A stretch of DNA of 25,627 nt from an uncultured Clostridia bacterium (lineage in GTDB: Bacteria > Bacillota > Clostridia > Peptostreptococcales > Anaerovoracaceae), in the NCBI GenBank assembly GCA_934255435.1, contig CAKQNZ010000009.1, positions 1 through 25,627 on the forward strand, read 5' to 3'. The notes under the pieces are model-generated. The model saw only the letters and a list, made by a program, of their open reading frames with translations, had not been told where the DNA came from and made no database searches. Positions 14,421-22,326 of this stretch are shown here, piece by piece. Numbering within the stretch: the stretch's first letter is position 1; the number at the start of each line of letters is the position of its first letter. The position numbers and the translations under genes were made by a program.

Positions 14421-15635
14421 CTATACTTTGCTGATCGCTGCGGCTGCTGCGCTGGCTGATGAATATGCGAACTGGAGGTTGTATCCACCGGTCTCGCCGT
14501 CGATGTCGCATACTTCACCGATGGCGTAGATGCCGGGGTGTTTTTTCAGTTCCATCGTCGATGTCTTGATTTCTTTCATATCTATGCCGCCGCTTGTGGC
14601 CATGGCTTTGCCGAAGCCTGCGGTGTCTTTTACGGTGAAGCTCTCGCCGGTGAGGGCATGTGCCAGTTTTTTGGGTGAAGTGCCGTATCTTGAAACAAGC
14701 AACTGGCAGAACCGTCTTGGCAGTCTGAATGTGCCTGATATGACAGCTGCAGGGTCTTTTCCGGAAGATGCAAAGGCTTCTTTCAGTCCGGATACTGCCT
14801 TTTCATAGACCATCGGATAAAGGTAATTGACGATAAGTCTGTCATCCGGCAGCACATATTTTGAAATGTTCAGTATCGCAGGACCGGATATGTCCCTATG
14901 GGTCAGCAGCATCGCATCGCTGTTTTTCGCTATGGCACTGCCATCTCTCATTATCGTTATGCCTGCCGGGTCGAAGGATATGCCGGAGAGCTGTTCGTAA
15001 GGGTAGTCTTCTACGAGTATCGGAGAAAGCGACGGTCTGAGCTTCGTTATACCCAGTCCAAGATCTTCTCTCAGGACTTTGAACATAGAACCGTCGGATC
15101 CTGTGGAAGGGTATGAACATCCGCCAGATGCTATCACTATCTTTTTTGTAAGGAACTGATCTTTAACAGTTTTTATCTGCCATATATCAGAGTCTGGAAT
15201 GCCGCCCGGAGCACCGGCAGGTATACGGGATATGTGTATCACAGGTGAATCATATCTGATATCGAATCCGTTGCAGCGGCTTAGCCTTATCAGAAGCTCC
15301 AGTATCTCACGGGCGTCCATGGATACAGGGAATATCTTGCCGTCTTCTCTTGTCAATGTTTTTATACCATTTTTTTCAAGGAACCCCGTCAGATGTGAAT
15401 TGTTGTATTTGTAAAGGCATGTCCTTATTTTCCTGCCGTTTTCTCCGTAATGTGTGATGAAATCCTTGATGGAACCGGCATGTGTGATGTTGCACTGTCC
15501 GCTGCCGCTCATCAGAAGCTTTGTTCCGGCACGCCCGGTCTTTTCAAGTATAAGTCCCTTCATACCGCTGCCCGATGCAGCGGCACACATGAGTCCGGCA
15601 GCGCCGGCGCCTGTTATTATGCAGTCGTATATCAA
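14421..15635 (-). CDS. HI0933/YhiN-family FAD-dependent oxidoreductase
   Basis: Flavoprotein of 404 residues. The N-terminal dinucleotide-binding motif GAGAAG (9-14) is followed by LILEKTGRAGTKLLMSGSGQCN, then GGCSYPSTGSDG (about 172-183), GGIDMKEI, and the C-terminal family block GEVCDIDGETGGYNLQFAYS (373-392). The family (YhiN, sometimes named BaiN or aminoacetone oxidase family) is poorly understood; a role in bile acid reduction was proposed for one member. The start is a TTG with GAGGA upstream (AAGAGGA); no ATG fits. It stands alone between the lysis cassette and the dlt operon, convergent with the former and divergent from the latter. Confidence 0.92.
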   Translation of the reverse strand: MIYDCIITGAGAAGLMCAAASGSGMKGLILEKTGRAGTKLLMSGSGQCNITHAGSIKDFITHYGENGRKIRTCLYKYNNSHLTGFLEKNGIKTLTREDGKIFPVSMDAREILELLIRLSRCNGFDIRYDSPVIHISRIPAGAPGGIPDSDIWQIKTVKDQFLTKKIVIASGGCSYPSTGSDGSMFKVLREDLGLGITKLRPSLSPILVEDYPYEQLSGISFDPAGITIMRDGSAIAKNSDAMLLTHRDISGPAILNISKYVLPDDRLIVNYLYPMVYEKAVSGLKEAFASSGKDPAAVISGTFRLPRRFCQLLVSRYGTSPKKLAHALTGESFTVKDTAGFGKAMATSGGIDMKEIKTSTMELKKHPGIYAIGEVCDIDGETGGYNLQFAYSSASAAAAAISKV

Positions 15636-15839
15636 GATAAACAGTCCTCTTTTCGTTTTTCATTCTTTTCCAAGCTGATGATATTGTACAGCAATGGCAT
15701 TAATGTGGCAAGTACAGCTGTTTACAGATGCAGCCTCGGATATATTAAGAAAATTTTATAAAGGTTTAAAGAAAAAAATCCAGATTTTGTTGTAACATAT
15801 TGTCATGATATGTGTTTTATATATGAAAGGGGGCATTTT

Positions 15840-17291
15840 ATGTCAGTTTTAGACAAAATTTTAAAATCAGTTGAAAATTATCCTGACAGACATGCATACA
15901 TATCGCTGGCAGGCAGCATCTCATACAGAGATCTTTGGGAGCGATCAGGGAGATTAGCATCACTGATAGAAGATAAAGCAGGTGAAAGCAAAGCACCGGT
16001 TGTCATATACGGACACAAATCTCCGCAGATGCTTGTGTGTTTTCTGGCATGCGCACGTTCAGGCAGGGCTTACTGTCCGGTGGACAAGTCCATGCCGCCG
16101 CAGCGTATCAGAGATATCGCAGCACAGACAGGAGCGCCGCTGCTTATCGCAGTTGAACCGCTGCCTTATGAGGAGCCGGTATCTGTGACTGCAGATGAAC
16201 TGGAGGCGGCAGCAGAGGCATATCCTCAGCCGGATCCGGACAAGGCTGTATGCGGGGACGATATTTTTTATATGATATTCACATCCGGCAGCACCGGCAG
16301 ACCTAAGGGAGTGCAGATAACAGACCGCAATCTCGATTCTTTCGTCAGCTGGTCATGCAGTATTTTCGGCAGACCCGGTGTTTTCATGAACCAGGCGCCG
16401 TACTCATTCGATCTTTCTGTATTCGATACATACAGCTCGCTGACCATGGGCGGTACTGTAGTCAGCCTTGACAAAGGTATCCTGCAGGATATGGAGCGGA
16501 CTTTCAGTTTCCTCAGGGAAAATGGAGTAGAGTTCTTTGTTTCTACACCATCCTTCGCAAATCTGCTGCTGGCGGACAAGGCCTTTTCTGCGGAAGAGTT
16601 TCCTGCCCTTGAGCGGTTCGTGTTCTGCGGTGAGAAACTCACGAAGGAGACTGCATCAAGACTCAGTGAAAGATTCCCGAAGGCGAAGGTGATAAATACA
16701 TACGGACCGACCGAAGCAACAGTCGCAGTCAGCGGTGTTGAGATAACAGATGATATGCTGGCTTCTGAAAAGCCGCTTCCTATAGGCACCGCAAAGCCGG
16801 ATACAGAGATATATACAGATGGTGAAGAACTCATCATATCAGGTCCTTCGGTGAGTCCCGGATACTACAAAGACCGTGAGAAGACAGTCAAAGTATTTTC
16901 TGCCGGAACAGACGGCATGAGATGCTACAGGACAGGCGACAGCGGGTATTATGAGGACGGGATGCTTTACTGTACTGGCAGACTGGACTCACAGATAAAG
17001 ATGAGTGGTTACAGGATAGAACTGGAAGATATCGAAAACAATCTCCTCGGACTTGACGGGATAGGCGAGGCAGCCGTGATACCGAGGTATGACGGAGAAA
17101 TCATAAAGAGTCTTGCAGCCTTCGTAGCACCTGATGAGAGCGGTATTGCTCTTGAGGGCAGGGCGCTCAGGAAGAAGCTTAGAGAAAAGATTCCGGCATA
17201 CATGGTGCCTAAGAAGATCATAGTGACAGAACGCCTGCCCGTGAACGACAACGGCAAGATAAACAGAAAGAAACTGGAGGAACTGTTGTAA
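15840..17291 (+). CDS. dltA: D-alanine--D-alanyl carrier protein ligase
   Basis: Activates D-alanine as the adenylate and loads it on DltC, starting D-alanylation of teichoic acids, which lowers wall negative charge and gives resistance to cationic peptides. The 483-residue adenylation enzyme has FTSGSTGRPKGVQ, the MNQAPYSFDLSVFD block typical of DltA, NTYGPTEATVA, YRTGDSGYYEDG, and the C-terminal catalytic Lys in NDNGKINRKK (K473). AAGGGGG precedes the ATG at 15840; an upstream ATG lies before this site. The stop TAA overlaps the dltB ATG by one base. First gene of the operon; no clear promoter could be pinned down in 15636-15839. Confidence 0.96.
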   Translation: MSVLDKILKSVENYPDRHAYISLAGSISYRDLWERSGRLASLIEDKAGESKAPVVIYGHKSPQMLVCFLACARSGRAYCPVDKSMPPQRIRDIAAQTGAPLLIAVEPLPYEEPVSVTADELEAAAEAYPQPDPDKAVCGDDIFYMIFTSGSTGRPKGVQITDRNLDSFVSWSCSIFGRPGVFMNQAPYSFDLSVFDTYSSLTMGGTVVSLDKGILQDMERTFSFLRENGVEFFVSTPSFANLLLADKAFSAEEFPALERFVFCGEKLTKETASRLSERFPKAKVINTYGPTEATVAVSGVEITDDMLASEKPLPIGTAKPDTEIYTDGEELIISGPSVSPGYYKDREKTVKVFSAGTDGMRCYRTGDSGYYEDGMLYCTGRLDSQIKMSGYRIELEDIENNLLGLDGIGEAAVIPRYDGEIIKSLAAFVAPDESGIALEGRALRKKLREKIPAYMVPKKIIVTERLPVNDNGKINRKKLEELL

Positions 17292-18466
17292 TGGAGCTCT
17301 TTGGAGATTTTCAGTTTTTAGGTGCAGTATCAGTGCTTTCTGTTGTTGCCATAATCATGGGACTGAAAGAGATAGACATAAAATACTTTGGATTCGCAGC
17401 CAGCATCTTTTTTGCATATATGGCGATGAAGGACAGTCCGAAGGCGATGATATGGTGCGTCATATATCTGATCACGCAGTTCATCGTAGCGAAAGCGTAC
17501 CTGGCGTATGTCAGCCGGGGAGGCCGCAGCGAGAAGGTGTATGGGCTTTGCATGATACTGGCGCTGGCTATGCTGGCGATATACAAGATAACAGAAGTAT
17601 CGGGCAGTACATTGTGCGGATTCATAGGCATATCCTACATGACTTTCAAGGTGGTACAGATCATCATAGAGACTCATGACGGGATGATAAAAGAGATAAA
17701 GGTCTTCGACTTCTTCTATCTGATGCTGTTTTTCCCGTGTCTGCTGGCAGGTCCTATAGACAGGAGCCTGAGGTTCGACAGGGATCTTAAGTCGCATATA
17801 ACACGCAGCGAGTATGTGGAGCTTCTGGGATCGGGACTGACACGTATCGTTATGGGAGTGGCATACAAGTTCGCACTGTCCAGCCTGTTTTACTATCTGA
17901 CAGAGCAGATAGTGTATCAGTCGGGATTCCTGGCTGAAGCGGAGTACATGTACAGCTACGGATTCTACATGTTTTTCGATTTTGCAGGATACAGTCTGAT
18001 GGCTACAGGTGTGGCGTATCTGTTCGGTATCAGATGTCCGGACAATTTCAACAAGCCGTTCATCAGCACCGACATGAACGATTTCTGGAACAGATGGCAT
18101 ATGACCCTGTCATACTGGTTCAGGGACTATCTGTTTTCAAGAGTTGTGAGACGGCTGATGAGATCAGGATATATCAGCAACAAACTGACACTGTCAAGTG
18201 TTGCATTCATCATAAATATGGGTGTCATGGGAGTATGGCACGGGCTTACCAGCGCATACATCACATATGGTCTTTACCATGGCGTGCTGCTGGCACTGAC
18301 AAAGATATACCAGAAAAAATCAAAGCTGCATAAGAAATACAAGAAAAAGAAACCATACAAACTGCTGAGCTGGTTCATCACACTGAACCTTGTGATGTTC
18401 GGATTCTACATATTCTCCGGCAGGCTCGGCGTCATGTGGGATGTTATCGTGAATGCGATGCATTAG
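17291..18466 (+). CDS. dltB: D-alanyl transfer protein DltB (MBOAT)
   Basis: Polytopic membrane O-acyltransferase of 391 residues that takes D-alanine from DltC across the membrane. About ten or more hydrophobic segments are seen. The MBOAT signatures include FFPCLLAGPIDR (147-158), DMNDFWNRWHMTLSYWFRDY (261-280), and the catalytic histidine H317 in GVWHGL. It is translationally coupled to dltA by the one-base overlap. dltC starts 25 bases after the stop with AAAGGAAAGGA as ribosome binding site. The C-terminal part has a lysine-rich loop (about 336-356) before the last helix. Confidence 0.96.
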   Translation: MELFGDFQFLGAVSVLSVVAIIMGLKEIDIKYFGFAASIFFAYMAMKDSPKAMIWCVIYLITQFIVAKAYLAYVSRGGRSEKVYGLCMILALAMLAIYKITEVSGSTLCGFIGISYMTFKVVQIIIETHDGMIKEIKVFDFFYLMLFFPCLLAGPIDRSLRFDRDLKSHITRSEYVELLGSGLTRIVMGVAYKFALSSLFYYLTEQIVYQSGFLAEAEYMYSYGFYMFFDFAGYSLMATGVAYLFGIRCPDNFNKPFISTDMNDFWNRWHMTLSYWFRDYLFSRVVRRLMRSGYISNKLTLSSVAFIINMGVMGVWHGLTSAYITYGLYHGVLLALTKIYQKKSKLHKKYKKKKPYKLLSWFITLNLVMFGFYIFSGRLGVMWDVIVNAMH

Positions 18467-18491
18467 TTTTTAAAGGGAAAGGATATTCAAA

Positions 18492-18728
18492 ATGAGAGAC
18501 AAGATCTTAGCAATGATAGCAGAAGTATGTGAAGATGATATAGTTATCGAGGAGCCGGATATAAATATGGAGGAAGAGGATCTGATGACTTCTCTTGAGT
18601 ACACTGAGCTGCTCATAAGGCTTGAGGATGAAATGGGCGTTATGATAGCACCGTCGGAGTTCACGAAGGAAGAAACCAATACTCCAGAGAAAATAGTAGG
18701 GATAGTTCTTAAAAAACTTCAGGAGTAG
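18492..18728 (+). CDS. dltC: D-alanyl carrier protein DltC
   Basis: Small acidic acyl-carrier-type protein of 78 residues that carries D-alanine on a phosphopantetheine arm. The last half (GVMIAPSEFTKEETNTPEKIV) is a clear DltC match. The attachment serine is S34, but the usual DS(L/M/F)G motif reads TSLE: the Asp just before the Ser is Thr33 and the Gly is Glu36. Since that Asp is conserved in most carrier proteins, loading by the phosphopantetheinyl transferase may differ. It lies between dltB and dltD, four bases before dltD. Confidence 0.92.
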   Translation: MRDKILAMIAEVCEDDIVIEEPDINMEEEDLMTSLEYTELLIRLEDEMGVMIAPSEFTKEETNTPEKIVGIVLKKLQE

Positions 18729-18732
18729 ACAA

Positions 18733-19905
18733 ATGAGAAAGATAGCAGCTTTGATAACAGCTCTGATATTGTTCCTGGGGACTGCGACTGCTGTGCATTT
18801 TGCAGTTGCAGGTTCCGTGGACAATGAAGGAGTTACTTTTGATACATGGATAAACCCATACAAGAACAAGTCCTACAGTGCGATAAAAGCAAATATCACA
18901 GACAAGACTGTGCTTTATATGGGTTCATCGGAATTCAACCACAGTAAAAGCAAACCGGCGCATCCGACTAATCTGTTCAGAAAATCCAATATGGAAGTGA
19001 TGTGCATTGGTACAGCTTTCACTCAGTCGCTTAACCTGGCAATAACGGCCGGTGCAGTAAGCAAGGATATGAAGAACAAAAAAGCTGTACTGCTGGTATC
19101 GCCCTCCTGGTTCACTAAATATGGCGTCAAGGAAACACCTTTTGCGATGCGCTTTTCCGAAAGCCAGTACGAAGAGCTGATGAAAAACCCTGCGATATCG
19201 AAGGAAACGAAGCAGCAGGTATCGTCAAGGGTAAATGAACTTCTCGCAGGACAGAAGGATATGCTTAATCAGGTAAAGACGATAGACAAGATCTATCTGA
19301 ATGGCGGAAGTACGTTCTGGGAGAGGATGTCCTTCAACATGAGGAACCTGCTTACAGAAGAACGTGATGCAGTGAGCGTAGGCTCCATGTGGCTCAACTA
19401 CAAGCATACGGCGAAGCCGGACAGACAGGTAAAAAAGAAAGAGCCTGAAAAACCGGATTTTGCAGGGATGCTCCGTGAAGGGGAGCAGGATTTTATCGAA
19501 AAATCCACCAACAACCCTTTTAATATGATGGACAAGTCTTTCAACAGCAGGTTCAGGAGCAGAGTAGTGAAGGCGAAAGGTATGTACGACCGCAAGAGCT
19601 ACAGGAATTCGGTGGAATACGGTGATCTTGAGCTGTTCCTGGATATATGCAGGCAGTCGAAACTGCAGGTAATGGTGGTGCTGCTTCCTATAAATGGTCC
19701 GTGGTACGACCATACAGGTTTCAAGCCTGAAAAGAGGCAGATAGTATCGGAAAAGGTTGGAGAGATGACTAAAAAATACAAGAATGTGACATATTATGAT
19801 ATGTTCGGAAAATGCTACGAAAAGGGGTTCTTTGAGGACAATGTGCATCCGAGCGGAAAGGGATGGGTAGTGATAAATGAAAAAGTTTATGAATTTTTCA
19901 GGTAA
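18733..19905 (+). CDS. dltD: D-alanine transfer protein DltD
   Basis: Membrane-anchored SGNH/GDSL-type hydrolase of 390 residues, acting outside the membrane in the last step of teichoic acid D-alanylation. The N-terminal anchor helix (about 4-27) is followed by the catalytic serine motif LYMGSSEF (61-68), the VLLVSPSWF block, and the C-terminal DNVHPSG with D369 and H372 of the catalytic triad. A lysine- and glutamate-rich insert lies at about 232-245 (QVKKKEPEKPD). The last 29 bases overlap the following dltX-like gene. Confidence 0.94.
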   Translation: MRKIAALITALILFLGTATAVHFAVAGSVDNEGVTFDTWINPYKNKSYSAIKANITDKTVLYMGSSEFNHSKSKPAHPTNLFRKSNMEVMCIGTAFTQSLNLAITAGAVSKDMKNKKAVLLVSPSWFTKYGVKETPFAMRFSESQYEELMKNPAISKETKQQVSSRVNELLAGQKDMLNQVKTIDKIYLNGGSTFWERMSFNMRNLLTEERDAVSVGSMWLNYKHTAKPDRQVKKKEPEKPDFAGMLREGEQDFIEKSTNNPFNMMDKSFNSRFRSRVVKAKGMYDRKSYRNSVEYGDLELFLDICRQSKLQVMVVLLPINGPWYDHTGFKPEKRQIVSEKVGEMTKKYKNVTYYDMFGKCYEKGFFEDNVHPSGKGWVVINEKVYEFFR

Positions 19906-20038
19906 AATACGGAAACTTGTAAGCAAAGAGTATATAATAACATCATTATTGCTTTTTGCAGCTTTTTTAGCGATATACTGGTATCTGATGTTCGGATACA
20001 TAATGACTACGCCTAAGTTCACATACTCGGTGTTCTGA
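19877..20038 (+). CDS. dltX: DltX-like 53-residue membrane peptide
   Basis: A short gene easily missed: it starts inside the end of dltD (29-bp overlap, different frame) and encodes a basic N-terminus (MKKFMNFSGKIRKLVSKEY), one membrane helix (about 20-43), and a short outside tail ending PKFTYSVF. DltX proteins have this size and topology and end in a conserved aromatic motif of the form F-x-Y-x-x-F, which matches FTYSVF exactly. DltX is needed for D-alanylation in studied species and usually sits upstream of dltA. Here it would be the fifth gene of the operon. The ribosome binding site is weak, suggesting coupling to dltD. A second ATG at 19889 is possible. Confidence 0.75.
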   Translation: MKKFMNFSGKIRKLVSKEYIITSLLLFAAFLAIYWYLMFGYIMTTPKFTYSVF

Positions 20039-20045
20039 TGCTGAA

Positions 20046-20061
20046 CCTGCCTGCAGGCAGG
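20046..20061. repeat. Perfect 16-bp palindrome between dltX and the first ABC gene
   Basis: CCTGCCTG (20046-20053) is followed directly by CAGGCAGG (20054-20061). With no spacer it cannot form a tight hairpin loop without melting the centre, so a protein-binding site or a short intra-operon RNA fold are both possible. It is 36 bases before the TTG start of the next gene. Confidence 0.4.
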
Positions 20062-20097
20062 GATATGCAGGAGGCGGATATAAAGGAGGTACAACTG

Positions 20098-22326
20098 TTG
20101 ATACAGCTTAAAAATGTATCGAAATTCTATTACAGCAAAGGTATGATAGCCAGCGGCATATCGCGGGTGAATCTGGAATTCGATATCGGAGAGTTCGTTG
20201 TCATAACCGGCGAGTCCGGCAGCGGCAAGACTACTCTTTTGAATGTCATATCCGGCCTTGATACATACGAAGAAGGAGAGATGTATATAGAGGGCAGGGA
20301 GACCAGTCATTACCTGGCGTCGGATTTCGAAGAATACAGGAAAAAATACATAGGCAACATATTCCAGAACTTCAATCTGGTGAACAGCTACACAGTTTAT
20401 CAGAATATAGAGCTGATACTGCGTATAAACGGATACCGCAGATCGGACATGAAGCAGAGGATAAAGAATATCATAAAGCGTGTTGGTCTTGAGGCGTACA
20501 CCAGGACCAAGGTATCGAAGCTGTCAGGCGGTCAGAAGCAGAGAGTGGCTATAGCAAGAGCGCTGGCAAAGGATACGGATATAATCGTGGCAGACGAACC
20601 TACAGGCAATCTGGATAGTCAGTCTGCACAGGGTATCGTGGAGCTTCTCAGCGAGATCTCCAAAGACAAGCTCGTCATAGTCGTTACTCACAACTACGAT
20701 CAGTTCCAGCAGTATGCCACACGTCAGATCAAGATGCACGACGGCAAGGTGGCAGAGGATAATATACTGAAACAGGTGCCGCTTCAGCAGGAGCCTTCTG
20801 CACATATCGAAGCAGGAAAGATAAGCATCGGCAGCAGGTTCAGGCTGGGCGCCAGGAATACCTTCAATATAGTCCATAAATTCCTGCTGCTGCTTGTGGT
20901 GTTCATCTTTGTGGTGACAGCAGTGACCGCACAGTATACCTCATATAAAAAATCAGAAGAAGAAGCGTCCAGGCTGGGTTTCAACGAAATATTCACGAAT
21001 TACAGTCAGGACAGGATGATCTTAAAGAAAAAAGACGGTTCAAAGTTCAGCGATGAGGACAGGAAGATAATAGGCAGCGTGGATAATGTGAAAAGCGTGG
21101 CCCTGAACGATATGCTGCTGGACAGTTCTCTCTACATGGAGTCAGGAGATTACTACTATGATGCATACCCTCATGCAGTCAGCGAGTTCTCCGGTAAACT
21201 CATAAAGGGCAGGATGCCTGAAAAAGAAAACGAAGTGATCTTTGCAGGTGTAAAAGACGACACATCCTTCACAGATGATGTGATGGATGATATGCTGGGC
21301 AGGAAATTCAAGGCATATGTAGGAGAAGAGGGTGAGCACAAGTTCAAGGTAGTAGGTATCGCATACAAGGATGAAGGTTCCGGAGACATATATTCGGCGA
21401 CAGGCGACCTGTACATGACAGACAGCATGATGAAGGCGATGCGCAGGGACACATACAGCAGCAGGAGCACTGTCACTACCACGATAAATGGCAAGGATCA
21501 GGAATACTCAGAAGGTGGAGGCTATTATATGGTCAGGTCAGACAGCCATGTGGAGTCAGGAAAGGTGATACTGCCGGAAGAAGCAAACAACTTCTATGAG
21601 AAGGGAGATGCCAAAGGCAAGACCATCAGTGTACGTGTGAAGAACATATTCTACAACAGGAAAATCGATCTGAAGGTATCCGATGTATATACAGAGAAGA
21701 ATTTCAGCAGCAAGACGGACCTGAAAGACTTCGAGACCTATAATGGTTCAGTGTTCATCAGCAAGGCGGATTACAATAAGCTGTTCGCAGGAGGCAATTA
21801 TCAGGCGTCTGTATATATGGACAGCTCGAAGGACAAGGACATATCGCAGACTAAGAAGGCTCTTGAAACAATGGGATATACAGCTATGCCTCTCAAAGGC
21901 ATGATGACATCCTACGGCAGCGATCTTGTTTCGATAATACAGATACCTGTCGTTGTGATAGTGATACTGGCACTGTTCTTCATCGCATACTTCGTTGTAA
22001 GACTGATACTTAAATCAAGATCGGAATATTTCAGTATACTGAGGATGCTGGGACTTTCACGGCGCAGTATCAGGACCATACTGGATATAGAGATGTTCAT
22101 CGTAGTGAACATTGCATTTGCAGTATTCGCAGTGGTGGTGGCAATGGCGCATTATCATATCATCAATGTTGAATATATCTGGAACCTTGCAGAATATATG
22201 AAACCTGCGAATTATGCAGTGATATATATCGTGATGGTCGTCATGGCATATATCATTTCAGGCAAATTCATACGCAGTATATTCAGGAAATCAGCCATGG
22301 GTTCATTCAGAGAGGGGGGACATTAA
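20098..22326 (+). CDS. ABC exporter, fused ATPase and MacB/FtsX-type permease (1)
   Basis: The 742-residue polypeptide has an N-terminal ATPase domain of the MacB/LolD class: Walker A GESGSGKT (38-45), Q-loop FQN (89-91), signature LSGGQ (142-146), Walker B IIVADE (162-167). A four-helix permease domain follows: helix 1 near 262-280, a large extracellular domain of about 330 residues, and three C-terminal helices. MacB-type proteins act as mechanotransmission pumps rather than classical channels. The TTG start at 20098 has AAGGAGGT seven bases upstream; a longer frame begins at 20038 but lacks such a site. It follows dltX by 59 bases and abuts the second ABC gene. The substrate is unknown; antimicrobial peptide defence or envelope precursor handling is suggested by context. 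Confidence 0.9.
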   Translation: MIQLKNVSKFYYSKGMIASGISRVNLEFDIGEFVVITGESGSGKTTLLNVISGLDTYEEGEMYIEGRETSHYLASDFEEYRKKYIGNIFQNFNLVNSYTVYQNIELILRINGYRRSDMKQRIKNIIKRVGLEAYTRTKVSKLSGGQKQRVAIARALAKDTDIIVADEPTGNLDSQSAQGIVELLSEISKDKLVIVVTHNYDQFQQYATRQIKMHDGKVAEDNILKQVPLQQEPSAHIEAGKISIGSRFRLGARNTFNIVHKFLLLLVVFIFVVTAVTAQYTSYKKSEEEASRLGFNEIFTNYSQDRMILKKKDGSKFSDEDRKIIGSVDNVKSVALNDMLLDSSLYMESGDYYYDAYPHAVSEFSGKLIKGRMPEKENEVIFAGVKDDTSFTDDVMDDMLGRKFKAYVGEEGEHKFKVVGIAYKDEGSGDIYSATGDLYMTDSMMKAMRRDTYSSRSTVTTTINGKDQEYSEGGGYYMVRSDSHVESGKVILPEEANNFYEKGDAKGKTISVRVKNIFYNRKIDLKVSDVYTEKNFSSKTDLKDFETYNGSVFISKADYNKLFAGGNYQASVYMDSSKDKDISQTKKALETMGYTAMPLKGMMTSYGSDLVSIIQIPVVVIVILALFFIAYFVVRLILKSRSEYFSILRMLGLSRRSIRTILDIEMFIVVNIAFAVFAVVVAMAHYHIINVEYIWNLAEYMKPANYAVIYIVMVVMAYIISGKFIRSIFRKSAMGSFREGGH

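Noticed and set aside
15636..15839. A sigma-A promoter for dltA
   Set aside because: Several TTG and TATA-like strings occur, but none pairs at 16-18 bp with both hexamers acceptable. A promoter surely exists, yet I cannot place it.
17330..18100. Minus-strand open frame of 256 codons
   Set aside because: Antisense to dltB, whose MBOAT motifs are clear.
19225..20310. Minus-strand open frame of 361 codons
   Set aside because: Antisense to dltD, dltX and the start of the ABC gene; no motif and no plausible context.
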